From Ectobius pallidus (taxonomy: Eukaryota; Arthropoda; Insecta; Blattodea; Ectobiidae), in NCBI GenBank assembly GCA_964059195.1, contig CAXKWD010000006.1, positions 135,840,039-135,904,038 on the forward strand: a stretch of 64,000 nucleotides of DNA, written 5' to 3'. The notes under the pieces were generated by a model. It did no database searches, was not told where the DNA came from, and saw nothing but the letters and a program-made list of their open reading frames with translations. Below are positions 46,001-59,500 of this stretch, piece by piece. A program made the position numbers and the translations under genes. Each line of letters starts with the position of its first letter. Within the stretch, counting starts at the first letter, position 1.

Positions 46001-47890
46001 TTCAAAGGGGTTATCCTTCTCGGAATTCTGGGCGCATTTTTCGAAATTTTCAAAGGGGTTAGCCTTCTCGGAATTCTGGGCGCATTCTTCGAAATTTTCA
46101 AAGGGGTTATCCTTCTCGGAATTCTGGGCGCATTTTTCGAAATTTTCAAAGGGGTTAGCCTTCTCGGAATTCTGGGCGCATTTTTCGAAATTTTCAAAGG
46201 GGTTAGCCTTCTCGGAATTCTGGGCTCATTTTTCGAAATTTTAAAAGGGGTTAGCCTTCTCGGAATTCTGGGCGCATTTTTCTAAATTTTCGAAGGGGTT
46301 AGCCTTCTCGGAATTCTGGGCGCATTTTTCGCAATTTTCAAAGGGGTTAGCCTTCTCGGAATTCTGGGCGCATTTTTCGAAATTTTCAAAGGGGTTAGCC
46401 TTCTCGGAATTCTGGGCGCATTTTTCGAAATTTTCAAAGGGGTTAGCCTTCTCGGAATTCTGGGCGCATTTTTCGAAATTTTCAAAGGGGTTAGCCTTCT
46501 CGGAATTCTGGGCCCTTTTTTCGAAATTTTCAAAGGGGTTAGCCTTCTCGGAATTCTGGGCTCATTTTTCGAAATTTTCGAAGGGGTTAGCCTTCTCGGA
46601 ATTCTGGGCGCATTCTTCGAAATTTTCAAAGGGGTTAGCCTTCTCGGAATTCTGTGCGCATTTTTCGAAATTTTCGAAGGGGTTTGCCTTCTCGGAATTC
46701 AGGGGGCATTATTCGAAATTTTCAAAGGGGTTAGCCTTCTCGGAATTCTGGGCGCATTTTTCGAAAATTTCAAAGGGGTTCTCGGAATTCTGGGCGCATT
46801 TTTCGAAATTTTCAAAGGGGTTAGCCTTCTCGGAATTCTGGGCGCATTTTTCGAAATTTTCGAAGGGGTTAGCCTTCTCGGAATTCTGGGCGCATTTTTG
46901 GAAATTTTCAAAGGGGTTAGCCTTCTCGGAATTCTGGGCGCATTTATCGAAATTTTCAAAGGGGCTAGCCTTCTCGGAATTCTAGGCGCATTTTTCGAAA
47001 TTTTCAAACCCCTTTGAAAATTCCTTCTCGGAATTCTGGGCACATTTTTCGAAATTTTCAAAGGGGCTAGCCTTCTCGGAATTCTGGGCGCATTTATAGA
47101 AATTTTCAAAGGGGTTAGCCTTCTCGGAATTCTGGGCGCATTTTTCGAAATTTTCAAAGGGCTTAGCGTTCTCGGAATTCTGGGCGCATTTTTCGGAATT
47201 TTCAAAGGGGTTAGCTTTCTCGGAATTTTGGGCGCATTTTTCGAAATTTTCAAAGGGGTTAGCTTTCTCGGAATTCTGGGCGCATTTTTCGAAATTTTCA
47301 AAGGGGTTAGCCTTCTCGGAATTCTGGGCGCATTTTTCGAAATTTTCAAAGGGGTTAGCCTAATCGGAATTCTGGTCGCATTCTTCGAAATTTTCAAAGG
47401 GGTTATCCTTCTCGGAATTCTGGGCGCATTTTTCGAAATTTTCAAAGGGGTTAGCCTTCTCGGAATTCTGGGCGCATTTTTCGAAATTTTAAAAAGGGTT
47501 TAGCCTTCTCGGAATTCTGGGCGCATTTTTCGAAATTTTCAAAGGGGTTAGCCTTCTCGGAATTCTGGGGGCATTTTTCGAAATTTTCAAAGGGGTTAGC
47601 CTTCTCGGAATTCTGGGCTCATTTTTCGAAATTTTAAAAGGGGTTAGCCTTCTCGGAATTCTGGGCGCATTTTTCGAAATTTTCGAAGGGGTTAGCCTTC
47701 TCGGAATTCTGGGCGCATTTTTCGAAATTTTCGAAGGGGTTAGCCTTCTCGGAATTCTGGGCGCATTTTTCGCAATTTTCAAAGGGGTTAGCCTTCTCGG
47801 AATTCTGGGCGCATTTTTCGAAATTTTCAAAGGGGTTAGCCTTCTCGGAATTCTGGGCGCATTTTTCGAAATTTTCAAAGGGGTTAGCCT
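41457..47890. repeat. Higher-order repeat, offset 4,417 bp
   Basis: 42,282-43,090 recurs at 46,699-47,507, and most of 41,457-42,212 has a counterpart from 45,874. Shared marks include the AAAAAGGGTTT variant (43,075 and 47,492). Whole-monomer differences break the match to the right. Confidence 0.8.
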
Positions 47891-50800
47891 TCTCGGAATT
47901 CTGGGCGCAGTTTTCGAAATTTTCAAAGGGGTTAGCCTTCTCGGAATTCTGGGCCCTTTTTTCGAAATTTTCAAAGGGGTTAGCCTTCTCGGAATTCTGG
48001 GCTCATTTTTCGAAATTTTCGAAGGGGTTAGCCTTCTCGGAATTCTGGGCGCATTTTTCGAAATTTTCAAAGGGGTTAGCCTTCTCGGAATTCTGTGCGC
48101 ATTTTTCGAAATTTTCGAAGGGGTTTGCCTTCTCGGAATTCAGGGGGCATTATTCGAAATTTTCAAAGGGGTTAGCCTTCTCGGAATTCTGGGCGCATTT
48201 TTCGAGATTTTCAAAGGAATTCTGGAATTCTGGGCGCATTTTTCGAAATTTTCAAAGAGGTTAGCCTACAAGAAATTCTGGGCGCATTTTTCGAAATTTT
48301 CAAAGGGGTTAGCCTTCTCGGAACTCTGGGCGCTTTTTTCGAAATTTTCAGAGGGGTTAGCCTTCTTGGAATTCTAGGCGCATTTTTCGAAATTTTCAAA
48401 GTGGTTAGCCTAATCGGAATTCTGGTCGCATTCTTCGAAATTTTCAAAGGGGTTAGCCTTCTCTGAATTCTGGACGCATTTTTCGAAATTTTCAAAGGGG
48501 TTAGCCTTCTCGGAATTCTGGGCGCATTTTTCGAAATTTTCAAAGGGGTTAGCGTTCTCGGAATTCTGGGCGCATTTTTCGAAATTTTCGAAGGGGTTAG
48601 CCTTCTCGGAATTGTGGCGCATTTTTGGAAATTTTCAAAGGGGTTAGCCTTCTCGGAATTCTGGGCGCATTTTTCGAAATTTTCAAAGGGGTTAGCCTTC
48701 TCTGAATTCTGGACGCATTTTTCGAAATTTTCAAAGGGGTTAGCCTTCTCGGAATTCTGGGCGAATTTGTCGAATTTTCAAAGGGGTTAGCCTTCTCGGA
48801 ATTCTGGGCGCATTTTTCGAAATTTTCAAAGGGGTTAGCTTTCTCGGAATTCTGGGCGAATTTGTCGAAATTTTCAAAGGGGTTAGCCTCGGAATTCTGG
48901 GCGCATTTTTCGAAATTTTCAAAGGGGTTAGCCTTCTCGGAATTCTGGGCGCATTTTTCGAAATTTTCAAAGAGGTTAGCCTACAAGAAATTCTGGGCGC
49001 ATTTTTCGAAATTTTCAAAGGGGTTAGCCTTCTCGGAATTCTGGGCGCATTTTTCGAAAATTTCAAAGGGGTTCTCGGAATTCTGGGCGCATTTTTCGAA
49101 ATTTTCAAAGGGGTTAGCCTTCTCGGAATTCTGGGCGCATTTTTCGAAATTTTCGAAGGGGTTAGCCTTCTCGGAATTCTGGGCGCATTTTTGGAAATTT
49201 TCAAAGGGGTTAGCCTTCTCGGAATTCTGGGCGCATTTATCGAAATTTTCAAATGGGCTAGCCTTCTCGGAATTCTAGGCGCATTTTTCGAAATTTTCAA
49301 ACCCCTTTGAAAATTCCTTCTCGGAATTCTGGGCACATTTTTCGAAATTTTCAAAGGGGCTAGCCTTCTCGGAATTCTGGGCGCATTTTCCGAAATTTCA
49401 AAGGGACTAGCCTTCTCGGAATTCTGGGCGCATTTTTCGGAATTTTCAAAGGGGTTAGCCTTCTCGGAATTTTGGGCGCATTTTTCGAAATTTTCAAAGG
49501 GGTTAGCTTTCTCGGAATTCTGGGCGCATTTTTCGAAATTTTCAAAGGGGTTAGCCTTCTCGGAATTCTGGGCGCATTTTTCGAAATTTTCAAAGGGGTT
49601 AGCCTAATCGGAATTCTGGTCGCATTCTTCGAAATTTTCAAAGGGGTTATCCTTCTCGGAATTCTGGGCGCATTTTTCGAAATTTTCAAAGGGGTTATCC
49701 TTCTCGGAATTCTGGGCGCATTTTTCGAAATTTTCAAAGGGGTTAGCCTTCTCGGAATTCTGGGCGCATCCTTCGAAATTTTCAAAGGGGTTATCCTTCT
49801 CGGAATTCTGGGCGCATTTTTCGAAATTTTCAAAGGGGTTAGCCTTCTCGGAATTCTGGGCGCATTTTTCGAAATTTTCAAAGGGGTTAGCCTTCTCGGA
49901 ATTCTGGGCTCATTTTTCGAAATTTTAAAAGGGGTTAGCCTTCTCGGAATTCTGGGCGCATTTTTCGAAATTTTCGAAGGGGTTAGCCTTCTCGGAATTC
50001 TGGGCGCATTTTTCGCAATTTTCAAAGGGGTTAGCCTTCTCGGAATTCTGTGCGCATTTTTCGAAATTTGCGAAGGGGTTTGCCTTCTCGGAATTCAGGG
50101 GGCATTATTCGAAATTTTCAAAGGGGTTAGCCTTCTCGGAATTCTGGGCGCATTTTTCGAAAATTTCAAAGGGGTTCTCGGAATTCTGGGCGCATTTTTC
50201 TAAATTTTCAAAGGGGTTAGCCTTCTCGGAATTCTGGGCGCATTTTTCGAAATTTTCGAAGGGGTTAGCCTTCTCGGAATTCTGGGCGCATTTTTGGAAA
50301 TTTTCAAAGGGGTTAGCCTTCTCGGAAATCTGGGCGCATTTATCGAAATTTTCAAAGGGGCTAGCCTTCTCGGAATTCTAGGCGCATTTTTCGAAATTTT
50401 CAAACCCCTTTGAAAATTCCTTCTCGGAATTCTGGGCAGATTTTTCGAAATTTTCAAAGGGGCTAGCCTTCTCGGAATTCTGGGCGCATTTTCCGAAATT
50501 TCAAAGGGACTAGCCTTCTCGGAATTCTGGGCGCAGTTTTCGAAATTTTCAAAGGGGTTAGCCTTCTCGGAATTCTGGGCGCATTTATAGAAATTTTCAA
50601 AAGGGTTAGCCTTCTCGGAATTCTGGGCGCATTTTTCGAAATTTTCAAAGGGCTTAGCGTTCTCGGAATTCTGGGCGCATTTTTCGGAATTTTCAAAGGG
50701 GTTAGCTTTCTCGGAATTTTGGGCGCATTTTTCGAAATTTTCAAAGGGGTTAGCTTTCTCGGAATTCTGGGCGCATTTTTCGAAATTTTCAAAGGGGTTA

Positions 50801-53530
50801 GCCTTCTCGGAATTCTGGGCGCATTTTTCGAAATTTTCAAAGGGGTTAGCCTTCTCGGAATTCTGGGCGCATTTATAGAAATTTTCAAAGGGGTTAGCCT
50901 TCTCGGAATTCTGGGCGCATTTTTCGAAATTTTCAAAGGGGTTAGCCTAATCGGAATTCTGGGCGCATTTTTCGAAAATTTCAAAGGGGTTCTCGGAATT
51001 CTGGGCGCATTTTTCGAAATTTTCAAAGGGGTTAGCCTTCTCGGAATTCTGGGCACATTTATCGAAATTTTCAAAGGGGTTAGCCTTCTCGGAATTCTGG
51101 GCGCATTTTTCGAAATTTTTCAAGAGGTTAGTTAGCCTTCTAGAAATTCTGGGCGCATTTTTCGAAATTTTCGAAGGGGTTTGCCTTCTCGGAATTCAGG
51201 GGGCATTATTCGAAATTTTCAAAGGGGTTAGCCTTCTCGGAATTCTGGGCGCATTTTTCGAAAATTTCAAAGGGGTTCTCGGAATTCTGGGCGCATTTTT
51301 CGAAATTTTCAAAGGGGTTAGCCTTCTCGGAATTCTGGGCGCATTTTTCGAAATTTTCGAAGGGGTTAGCCTTCTCGGAATTCTGGGCGCATTTTTGGAA
51401 ATTTTCAAAGGGGTTAGCCTTCTCGGAATTCTGGGCGCATTTATCGAAATTTTCAAATGGGCTAGCCTTCTCGGAATTCTAGGCGCATTTTTCGAAATTT
51501 CCAAACCCCTTTGAAAATTCCTTCTCGGAATTCTGGGCACATTTTTCGAAATTTTCAAAGGGGTTAGCCTTCTCGGAATTCTGGGCGCATTTATAGAAAT
51601 TTTCAAAGGGGTTAGCCTTCTCGGAATTCTGGGCGCATTTTTCGAAATTTTCAAAGGGGTTAGCGTTCTCGGAATTCTGGGCGCATTTTTCGGAATTTTC
51701 AAAGGGGTTAGCCTTCTCGGAATTTTGGGCGCATTTTTCGAAATTTTCAAAGGGGTTAGCTTTCTCGGAATTCTGGGCGCAATTTTCGAAATTTTCAAAG
51801 GGGTTAGCCTTCTCGGAATTCTGGGCGCATTTTTCGAAATTTTCAAAGGGGTTAGCCTTCTCGGAATTCTGGGCTCATTTTTCGAAATTTTAAAAGGGGT
51901 TAGCCTTCTCGGAATTCTGGGCGCATTTTTCGAAATTTTCGAAGGGGTTAGCCTTCTCGGAATTCTGGGCGCATTTTTCGCAATTTTCAAAGGGGTTAGC
52001 CTTCTCGGAATTCTGGGCGCATTTTTCGAAATTTTCAAAGGGGTTCTCGGAATTCTGGGCGCATTTTTCGAAATTTTCAAAGGGGTTAGCCTTCTCGGAA
52101 TTCTGGGCGCATTTTTCGAAATTTTCGAAGGGGTTAGCCTTCTCGGAATTCTGGGCGCATTTTTGGAAATTTTCAAAGGGGTTAGCCTTCTCGGAATTCT
52201 GGGCGCATTTATCGAAATTTTCAAAGGGGCTAGCCTTCTCGGAATTCTAGGCGCATTTTTCGAAATTTTCAAACCCCTTAGAAAATTCCTTCTCGGAATT
52301 CTGGGCACATTTTTCGAAATTTTCAAAGGGGCTAGCCTTCTCGGAATTCTGGGCGCATTTTCCGAAATTTCAAAGGGACTAGCCTTCTCGGAATTCTGGG
52401 CGCAGTTTTCGAAATTTTCAAAGGGGTTAGCCTTCTCGGAATTCTGGGCGCATTTATAGAAATTTTCAAAGGGGTTAGCCTTCTCGGAATTCTGGGCGCA
52501 TTTTTCGAAATTTTCAAAGGGCTTAGCGTTCTCGGAATTCTGGGCGCATTTTTCGGAATTTTCAAAGGGGTTAGCTTTCTCGGAATTTTGGGCGCATTTT
52601 TCGAAATTTTCAAAGGGGTTAGCTTTCTCGGAATTCTGGGCGCATTTTTCGAAATTTTCAAAGGGGTTAGCCTTCTCGGAATTCTGGGCGCATTTTTCGA
52701 AATTTTCAAAGGGGTTAGCCTAATCGGAATTCTGGTCGCATTCTTCGAAATTTTCAAAGGGGTTATCCTTCTCGGAATTCTGGGCGCATTTTTCGAAATT
52801 TTCAAAGGGGTTAGCCTTCTCGGAATTCTGGGCGCATTTTTCGAAATTTTAAAAAGGGTTTAGCCTTCTCGGAATTCTGGGCGCATTTTTCGAAATTTTC
52901 AAAGGGGTTAGCCTTCTCGGAATTCTGGGGGCATTTTTCGAAATTTTCAAAGGGGTTAGCCTTCTCGGAATTCTGGGCTCATTTTTCGAAATTTTAAAAG
53001 GGGTTAGCCTTCTCGGAATTCTGGGCGCATTTTTCGAAATTTTCGAAGGGGTTAGCCTTCTCGGAATTCTGGGCGCATTTTTCGAAATTTTCGAAGGGGT
53101 TAGCCTTCTCGGAATTCTGGGCGCATTTTTCGCAATTTTCAAAGGGGTTAGCCTTCTCGGAATTCTGGGCGCATTTTTCGAAATTTTCAAAGGGGTTAGC
53201 CTTCTCGGAATTCTGGGCGCATTTTTCGAAATTTTCAAAGGGGTTAGCCTTCTCGGAATTCTGGGCGCATTTTTCGAAATTTTCAAAGGGGTTAGCCTTC
53301 TCGGAATTCTGGGCCCTTTTTTCGAAATTTTCAAAGGGGTTAGCCTTCTCGGAATTCTGGGCTCATTTTTCGAAATTTTCGAAGGGGTTAGCCTTCTCGG
53401 AATTCTGGGCGCATTTTTCGAAATTTTCAAAGGGGTTAGCCTTCTCGGAATTCTGTGCGCATTTTTCGAAATTTTCGAAGGGGTTTGCCTTCTCGGAATT
53501 CAGGGGGCATTATTCGAAATTTTCAAAGGG
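47228..53530. repeat. Higher-order repeat, offset 5,360 bp
   Basis: 47,228-48,170 recurs at 52,588-53,530, again with the AAAAAGGGTTT variant and the GGGGGCATTTTTCG variant (about 47,567 and 52,927). One difference is CGCAGTTTTCG at about 47,909 against CGCATTTTTCG at the matching place. Confidence 0.85.
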
Positions 53531-56500
53531 GTTAGCCTTCTCGGAATTCTGGGCGCATTTTTCGAAATTTTCAAAGGGGTTAGCCTTCTCGGAATTCTGG
53601 GCGCATTTTTCGAAATTTTCAAAGAGGTTAGCCTACAAGAAATTCTGGGCGCATTTTTCGAAATTTTCAAAGGGGTTAGCCTTCTCGGAACTCTGGGCGC
53701 TTTTTTCGAAATTTTCAGAGGGGTTAGCCTTCTCGGAATTCTAGGCGCATTTTTCGAAATTTTCAAAGGGGTTAGCCTTCTCTGAATTCTGGACGCATTT
53801 TTCGAAATTTTCAAAGGGGTTAGCCTTCTCGGAATTCTGGGCGCATTTTTCGAAATTTTCAAAGAGGTTAGCGTACAAGAAATTCTGGGCGCATTTTTCG
53901 AAATTTTCAAAGGGGTTAGCCTTCTCGGAACTCTGGGCGCATTTTTCGAAATTTTCAAAGGGGTTAGCCTTCTCGGAATTCTGGGCGCATTTTTCGAAAT
54001 TTTCAAAGGGGTTAGCCTTCTCTGAATTCTGGACGCATTTTTCGAAATTTTCAAAGGGGTTAGCCTTCTCGGAATTCTGGGCGAATTTGTCGAATTTTCA
54101 AAGGGGTTAGCCTTCTCGGAATTCTGGGCGCATTTTTCGAAATTTTCAAAGGGGTTAGCTTTCTCGGAATTCTGGGCGAATTTGTCGAAATTTTCAAAGG
54201 GGTTAGCCTCGGAATTCTGGGCGCATTTTTCGAAATTTTCAAAGGGGTTAGCCTTCTCGGAATTCTGGGCGCATTTTTCGAAATTTTCAAAGAGGTTAGC
54301 CTACAAGAAATTCTGGGCGCATTTTTCGAAATTTTCAAAGGGGTTAGCCTTCTCGGAACTCTGGGCGCTTTTTTCGAAATTTTCAGAGGGGTTAGCCTTC
54401 TCGGAATTCTGGGCGCATTTTTCGAAATTTTCAAAGTGGTTAGCCTAATCGGAATTCTGGTCGCATTCTTCGAAATTTTCAAAGGGGTTATCCTTCTCGG
54501 AATTCTGGGCGCATTTTTCGAAATTTTCAAAGGGGTTAGCCTTCTCGGAATTCTGGGCGCATTTTTCGAAATTTTCAAAGGGGTTAGCCTTCTCGGAATT
54601 CTGGGCGCATTTTTCGAAATTTTCAAAGGGGTTAGCCTTCTCGGAATTCTGGGCGCAATTTTCGAAATTTTCGAAGGGGTTAGCCTTCTCGGAATTCTGG
54701 GCGCATTTTTCGCAATTTTCAAAGGGGTTAGCCTTCTCGGAATTCTGGGCGCATTTTTCGAAAATTTCAAAGGGGTTCTCGGAATTCTCGGAATTCTGGG
54801 CCCTTTTTTCGAAATTTTCAAAGGGGTTAGCCTTCTCGGAATTCTGGGCTCATTTTTCGAAATTTTCGAAGGGGTTAGCCTTCTCGGAATTCTGGGCGCA
54901 TTTTTCGAAATTTCTGTGGTACAATTCTGGGCTCATTTTTCGAAATTTTAAAAGGGGTTAGCCTTCTCGGAATTCTGGGCGCATTTTTCGAAATTTTCGA
55001 AGGGGTTAGCCTTCTCGGAATTCTGGGCGCATTTTTCGCAATTTTCAAAGGGGTTAGCCTTCTCGGAATTCTGGGCGCATTTTTCGAAATTTTCAAAGGG
55101 GTTAGCCTTCTCGGAATTCTGGGCGCATTTTTCGAAATTTTCAAAGGGGTTGGCCTTCTCGGAATTCTGGGCGCATTTTTCGAAAATTTCAAAGGGGTTC
55201 TCGGAATTCTCGGAATTCTGGGCCCTTTTTTCGAAATTTTCAAAGGGGTTGGCCTTCTCGGAATTCTGTGCGCATTTTTCGAAATTTTCGAAGGGGTTTG
55301 CCTTCTCGGAATTCAGGGGGCATTATTCGAAATTTTCAAAGGGGTTAGCCTTCTCGGAATTCTGGGCGCATTTTTCGAAAATTTCAAAGGGGTTCTCGGA
55401 ATTCTGGGCGCATTTTTCGAAATTTTCAAAGGGGTTAGCCTTCTCGGAATTCTGGGCGCATTTTTCGAAATTTTCGAAGGGGTTATCCTTCTCGGAATTC
55501 TGGGCGCATTTTTGGAAATTTTCAAAGGGGTTAGCCTTCTCGGAATTCTGGGCGCATTTATCGAAATTTTCAAATGGGCTAGCCTTCTCGGAATTCTAGG
55601 CGCATTTTTCGAAATTTTCAAACCCCTTTGAAAATTCCTTCTCGGAATTCTGGGCACATTTTTCGAAATTTTCAAAGGGGCTAGCCTTCTCGGAATTCTG
55701 GGCGCATTTTCCGAAATTTCAAAGGGACTAGCCTTCTCGGAATTCTGGGCGCAGTTTTCGAAATTTTCAAAGGGGTTAGCCTTCTCGGAATTCTGGGCGC
55801 ATTTATAGAAATTTTCAAAGGGGTTAGCCTTCTCGGAATTCTGGGCGCATTTTTCGAAATTTTCAAAGGGGTTAGCGTTCTCGGAATTCTGGGCGCATTT
55901 TTCGGAATTTTCAAAGGGGTTAGCCTTCTCGGAATTTTGGGCGCATTTTTCGAAATTTTCAAAGGGGTTAGCTTTCTCGGAATTCTGGGCGCATTTTTCG
56001 AAATTTTCAAAGGGGTTAGCCTTCTCGGAATTCTGGGCGCATTTTTCGAAATTTTCAAAGGGGTTAGCCTAATCGGAATTCTGGTCGCATTCTTCGAAAT
56101 TTTCAAAGGGGTTATCCTTCTCGGAATTCTGGGCGCATTTTTCGAAATTTTCAAAGGGGTTATCCTTCTCGGAATTCTGGGCGCATTTTTCGAAATTTTC
56201 AAAGGGGTTAGCCTTCTCGGAATTCTGGGCGCATTCTTCGAAATTTTCAAAGGGGTTATCCTTCTCGGAATTCTGGGCGCATTTTTCGAAATTTTCAAAG
56301 GGGTTAGCCTTCTCGGAATTCTGGGCGCATTTTTCGAAATTTTCAAAGGGGTTAGTTAGCCTTCTCGGAATTCTGGGCACATTTTTCGAAATTTTAAAAG
56401 GGGTTAGCCTTCTCGGAATTCTGGGCGCATTTTTCGAAATTTTCGAAGGGGTTAGCCTTCTCGGAATTCTGGGCGCATTTTTCGCAATTTTCAAAGGGGT

Positions 56501-59500
56501 TAGCCTTCTCGGAATTCTGGGCGCATTTTTCGAAATTTTCAAAGGGGGTTAGCCTTCTCGGAATTATGGGCGCATTTTTCGAAATTTTCAAAGGGGTTAG
56601 CCTTCTCGGAATTCTGGGCGCATTTTTCGAAATTTTCAAAGGGGTTAGCCTTCTCGGAATTCTGGGCCCTTTTTTCGAAATTTTCAAAGGGGTTAGCCTT
56701 CTCGGAATTCTGGGCTCATTTTTCGAAATTTTCGAAGGGCGTTAGCCTTCTCGGAATTCTGGGCGCATTTTTCGAAATTTTCAAAGGGGTTACCTTCTCG
56801 GAATTCTGTGCGCATTTTTCGAAATTTTCGAAGGGATTTGCCTTCTCGGAATTCAGGGGGCATTATTCGAAATTTTCAAAGGGGTTAGCCTTCTCGGAAT
56901 TCTGGGCGCATTTTTCGAAAATTTCAAAGGGGTTCTCTGAATTCTGGGCGCATTTTTCGAAATTTTCAAAGGGGTTAGCCTTCTCGGAATTCTGGGCGCA
57001 TTTTTCGAAATTTTCGAAGGGGTTAGCCTTCTCGGAATTCTGGGCGCATTTTTGGAAATTTTCAAAGGGGTTAGCCTTCTCGGAATTCTGGGCGCATTTT
57101 CCTAAATTTCAAAGGGACTAGCCTTCTCGGAATTCTGGGCGCAGTTTTCGAAATTTTCAAAGGGGTTAGCCTTCTCGGAATTCTGGGCGCATTTATAGAA
57201 ATTTTCAAAGGGGTTAGCCTTCTCGGAATTCTGGGCGCATTTTTCGAAATTTTCAAAGGGGTTAGCGTTCTCGGAATTCTGGGCGCATTTTTCGGAATTT
57301 TCAAAGGGGTTAGCCTTCTCGGAATTTTGGGCGCATTTTTCGAAATTTTCAAAGGGGTTAGCTTTCTCGGAATTCTGGGCGCATTTTTCGAAATTTTCAA
57401 AGGGGTTAGCCTTCTCGGAATTCTGGGCGCATTTTTCGAAATTTTCAAAGGGGTTAGCCTAATCGGAATTCTGGTCGCATTCTTCGAAATTTTCAAAGGG
57501 GTTATCCTTCTCGGAATTCTGGGCGCATTTTTCGAAATTTTCAAAGGGGTTATCCTTCTCGGAATTCTGGGCGCATTTTTCGAAATTTTCAAAGGGGTTA
57601 GCCTTCTCGGAATTCTGGGCGCATTCTTCGAAATTTTCAAAGGGGTTATCCTTCTCGGAATTCTGGGCGCATTTTTCGAAATTTTCAAAGGGGTTAGCCT
57701 TCTCGGAATTCTGGGTGCATTTTTCGAAATTTTCAAAGGGGTTAGCCTTCTCGGAATTCTGGGCTCATTTTTCGAAATTTTAAAAGGGGTTAGCCTTCTC
57801 GGAATTCTGGGCGCATTTTTCGAAATTTTCGAAGGGGTTAGCCTTCTCGGAATTCTGGGCGCATTTTTCGCAATTTTCAAAGGGGTTAGCCTTCTCGGAA
57901 TTCTGTGCGCATTTTTCGAAATTTGCGAAGGGGTTTGCCTTCTCGGAATTCAGGGGGCATTATTCGAAATTTTCAAAGGGGTTAGCCTTCTCGGAATTCT
58001 GGGCGCATTTTTCGAAAATTTCAAAGGGGTTCTCGGAATTCTGGGCGCATTTTTCGAAATTTTCAAAGGGGTTAGCCTTCTCGGAATTCTGGGCGCATTT
58101 TTCGAAATTTTCGAAGGGGTTAGCCTTCTCGGAATTCTGGGCGCATTTTTGGAAATTTTCAAAGGGGTTAGCCTTCTCGGAATTCTGGGCGCATTTATCG
58201 AAATTTTCAAAGGGGCTAGCCTTCTCGGAATTCTAGGCGCATTTTTCGAAATTTTCAAACCCCTTTGAAAATTCCTTCTCGGAATTCTGGGCACATTTTT
58301 CGAAATTTTCAAAGGGGCTAGCCTTCTCGGAATTCTGGGCGCATTTTCCGAAATTTCAAAGGGACTAGCCTTCTCGGAATTCTGGGCGCAGTTTTCGAAA
58401 TTTTCAAAGGGGTTAGCCTTCTCGGAATTCTGGGCGCATTTATAGAAATTTTCAAAGGGGTTAGCCTTCTCGGAATTCTGGGCGCATTTTTCGAAATTTT
58501 CAAAGGGGTTAGCGTTCTCGGAATTCTGGGCGCATTTTTCGGAATTTTCAAAGGGGTTAGCCTTCTCGGAATTTTGGGCGCATTTTTCGAAATTTTCAAA
58601 GGGGTTAGCTTTCTCGGAATTCTGGGCGCATTTTTCGAAATTTTCAAAGGGGTTAGCCTTCTCGGAATTCTGGGCGCATTTTTCGAAATTTTCAAAGGGG
58701 TTAGCCTAATCGGAATTCTGGTCGCATTCTTCGAAATTTTCAAAGGGGTTATCCTTCTCGGAATTCTGGGCGCATTTTTCGAAATTTTCAAAGGGGTTAT
58801 CCTTCTCGGAATTCTGGGCGCATTTTTCGAAATTTTCAAAGGGGTTAGCCTTCTCGGAATTCTGGGCGCATTCTTCGAAATTTTCAAAGGGGTTATCCTT
58901 CTCGGAATTCTGGGCGCATTTTTCGAAATTTTCAAAGGGGTTAGCCTTCTCGGAATTCTGGGCGCATTTTTCGAAATTTTCAAAGGGGTTAGCCTTCTCG
59001 GAATTCTGGGCTCATTTTTCGAAATTTTAAAAAGGGTTAGCCTTCTCGGAATTCTGGGCGCATTTTTCGAAATTTTCGAAGGGGTTAGCCTTCTCGGAAT
59101 TCTGGGCGCATTTTTCGCAATTTTCAAAGGGGTTAGCCTTCTCGGAATTCTGGGCGCATTTTTCGAAATTTTCAAAGGGGGTTAGCCTTCTCGGAATTAT
59201 GGGCGCATTTTTCGAAATTTTCAAAGGGGTTAGCCTTCTCGGAATTCTGGGCGCATTTTTCGAAATTTTCAAAGGGGTTAGCCTTCTCGGAATTCTGGGC
59301 CCTTTTTTCGAAATTTTCAAAGGGGTTAGCCTTCTCGGAATTCTGGGCTCATTTTTCGAAATTTTCGAAGGGCGTTAGCCTTCTCGGAATTCTGGGCGCA
59401 TTTTTCGAAATTTTCAAAGGGGTTACCTTCTCGGAATTCTGTGCGCATTTTTCGAAATTTTCGAAGGGATTTGCCTTCTCGGAATTCAGGGGGCATTATT

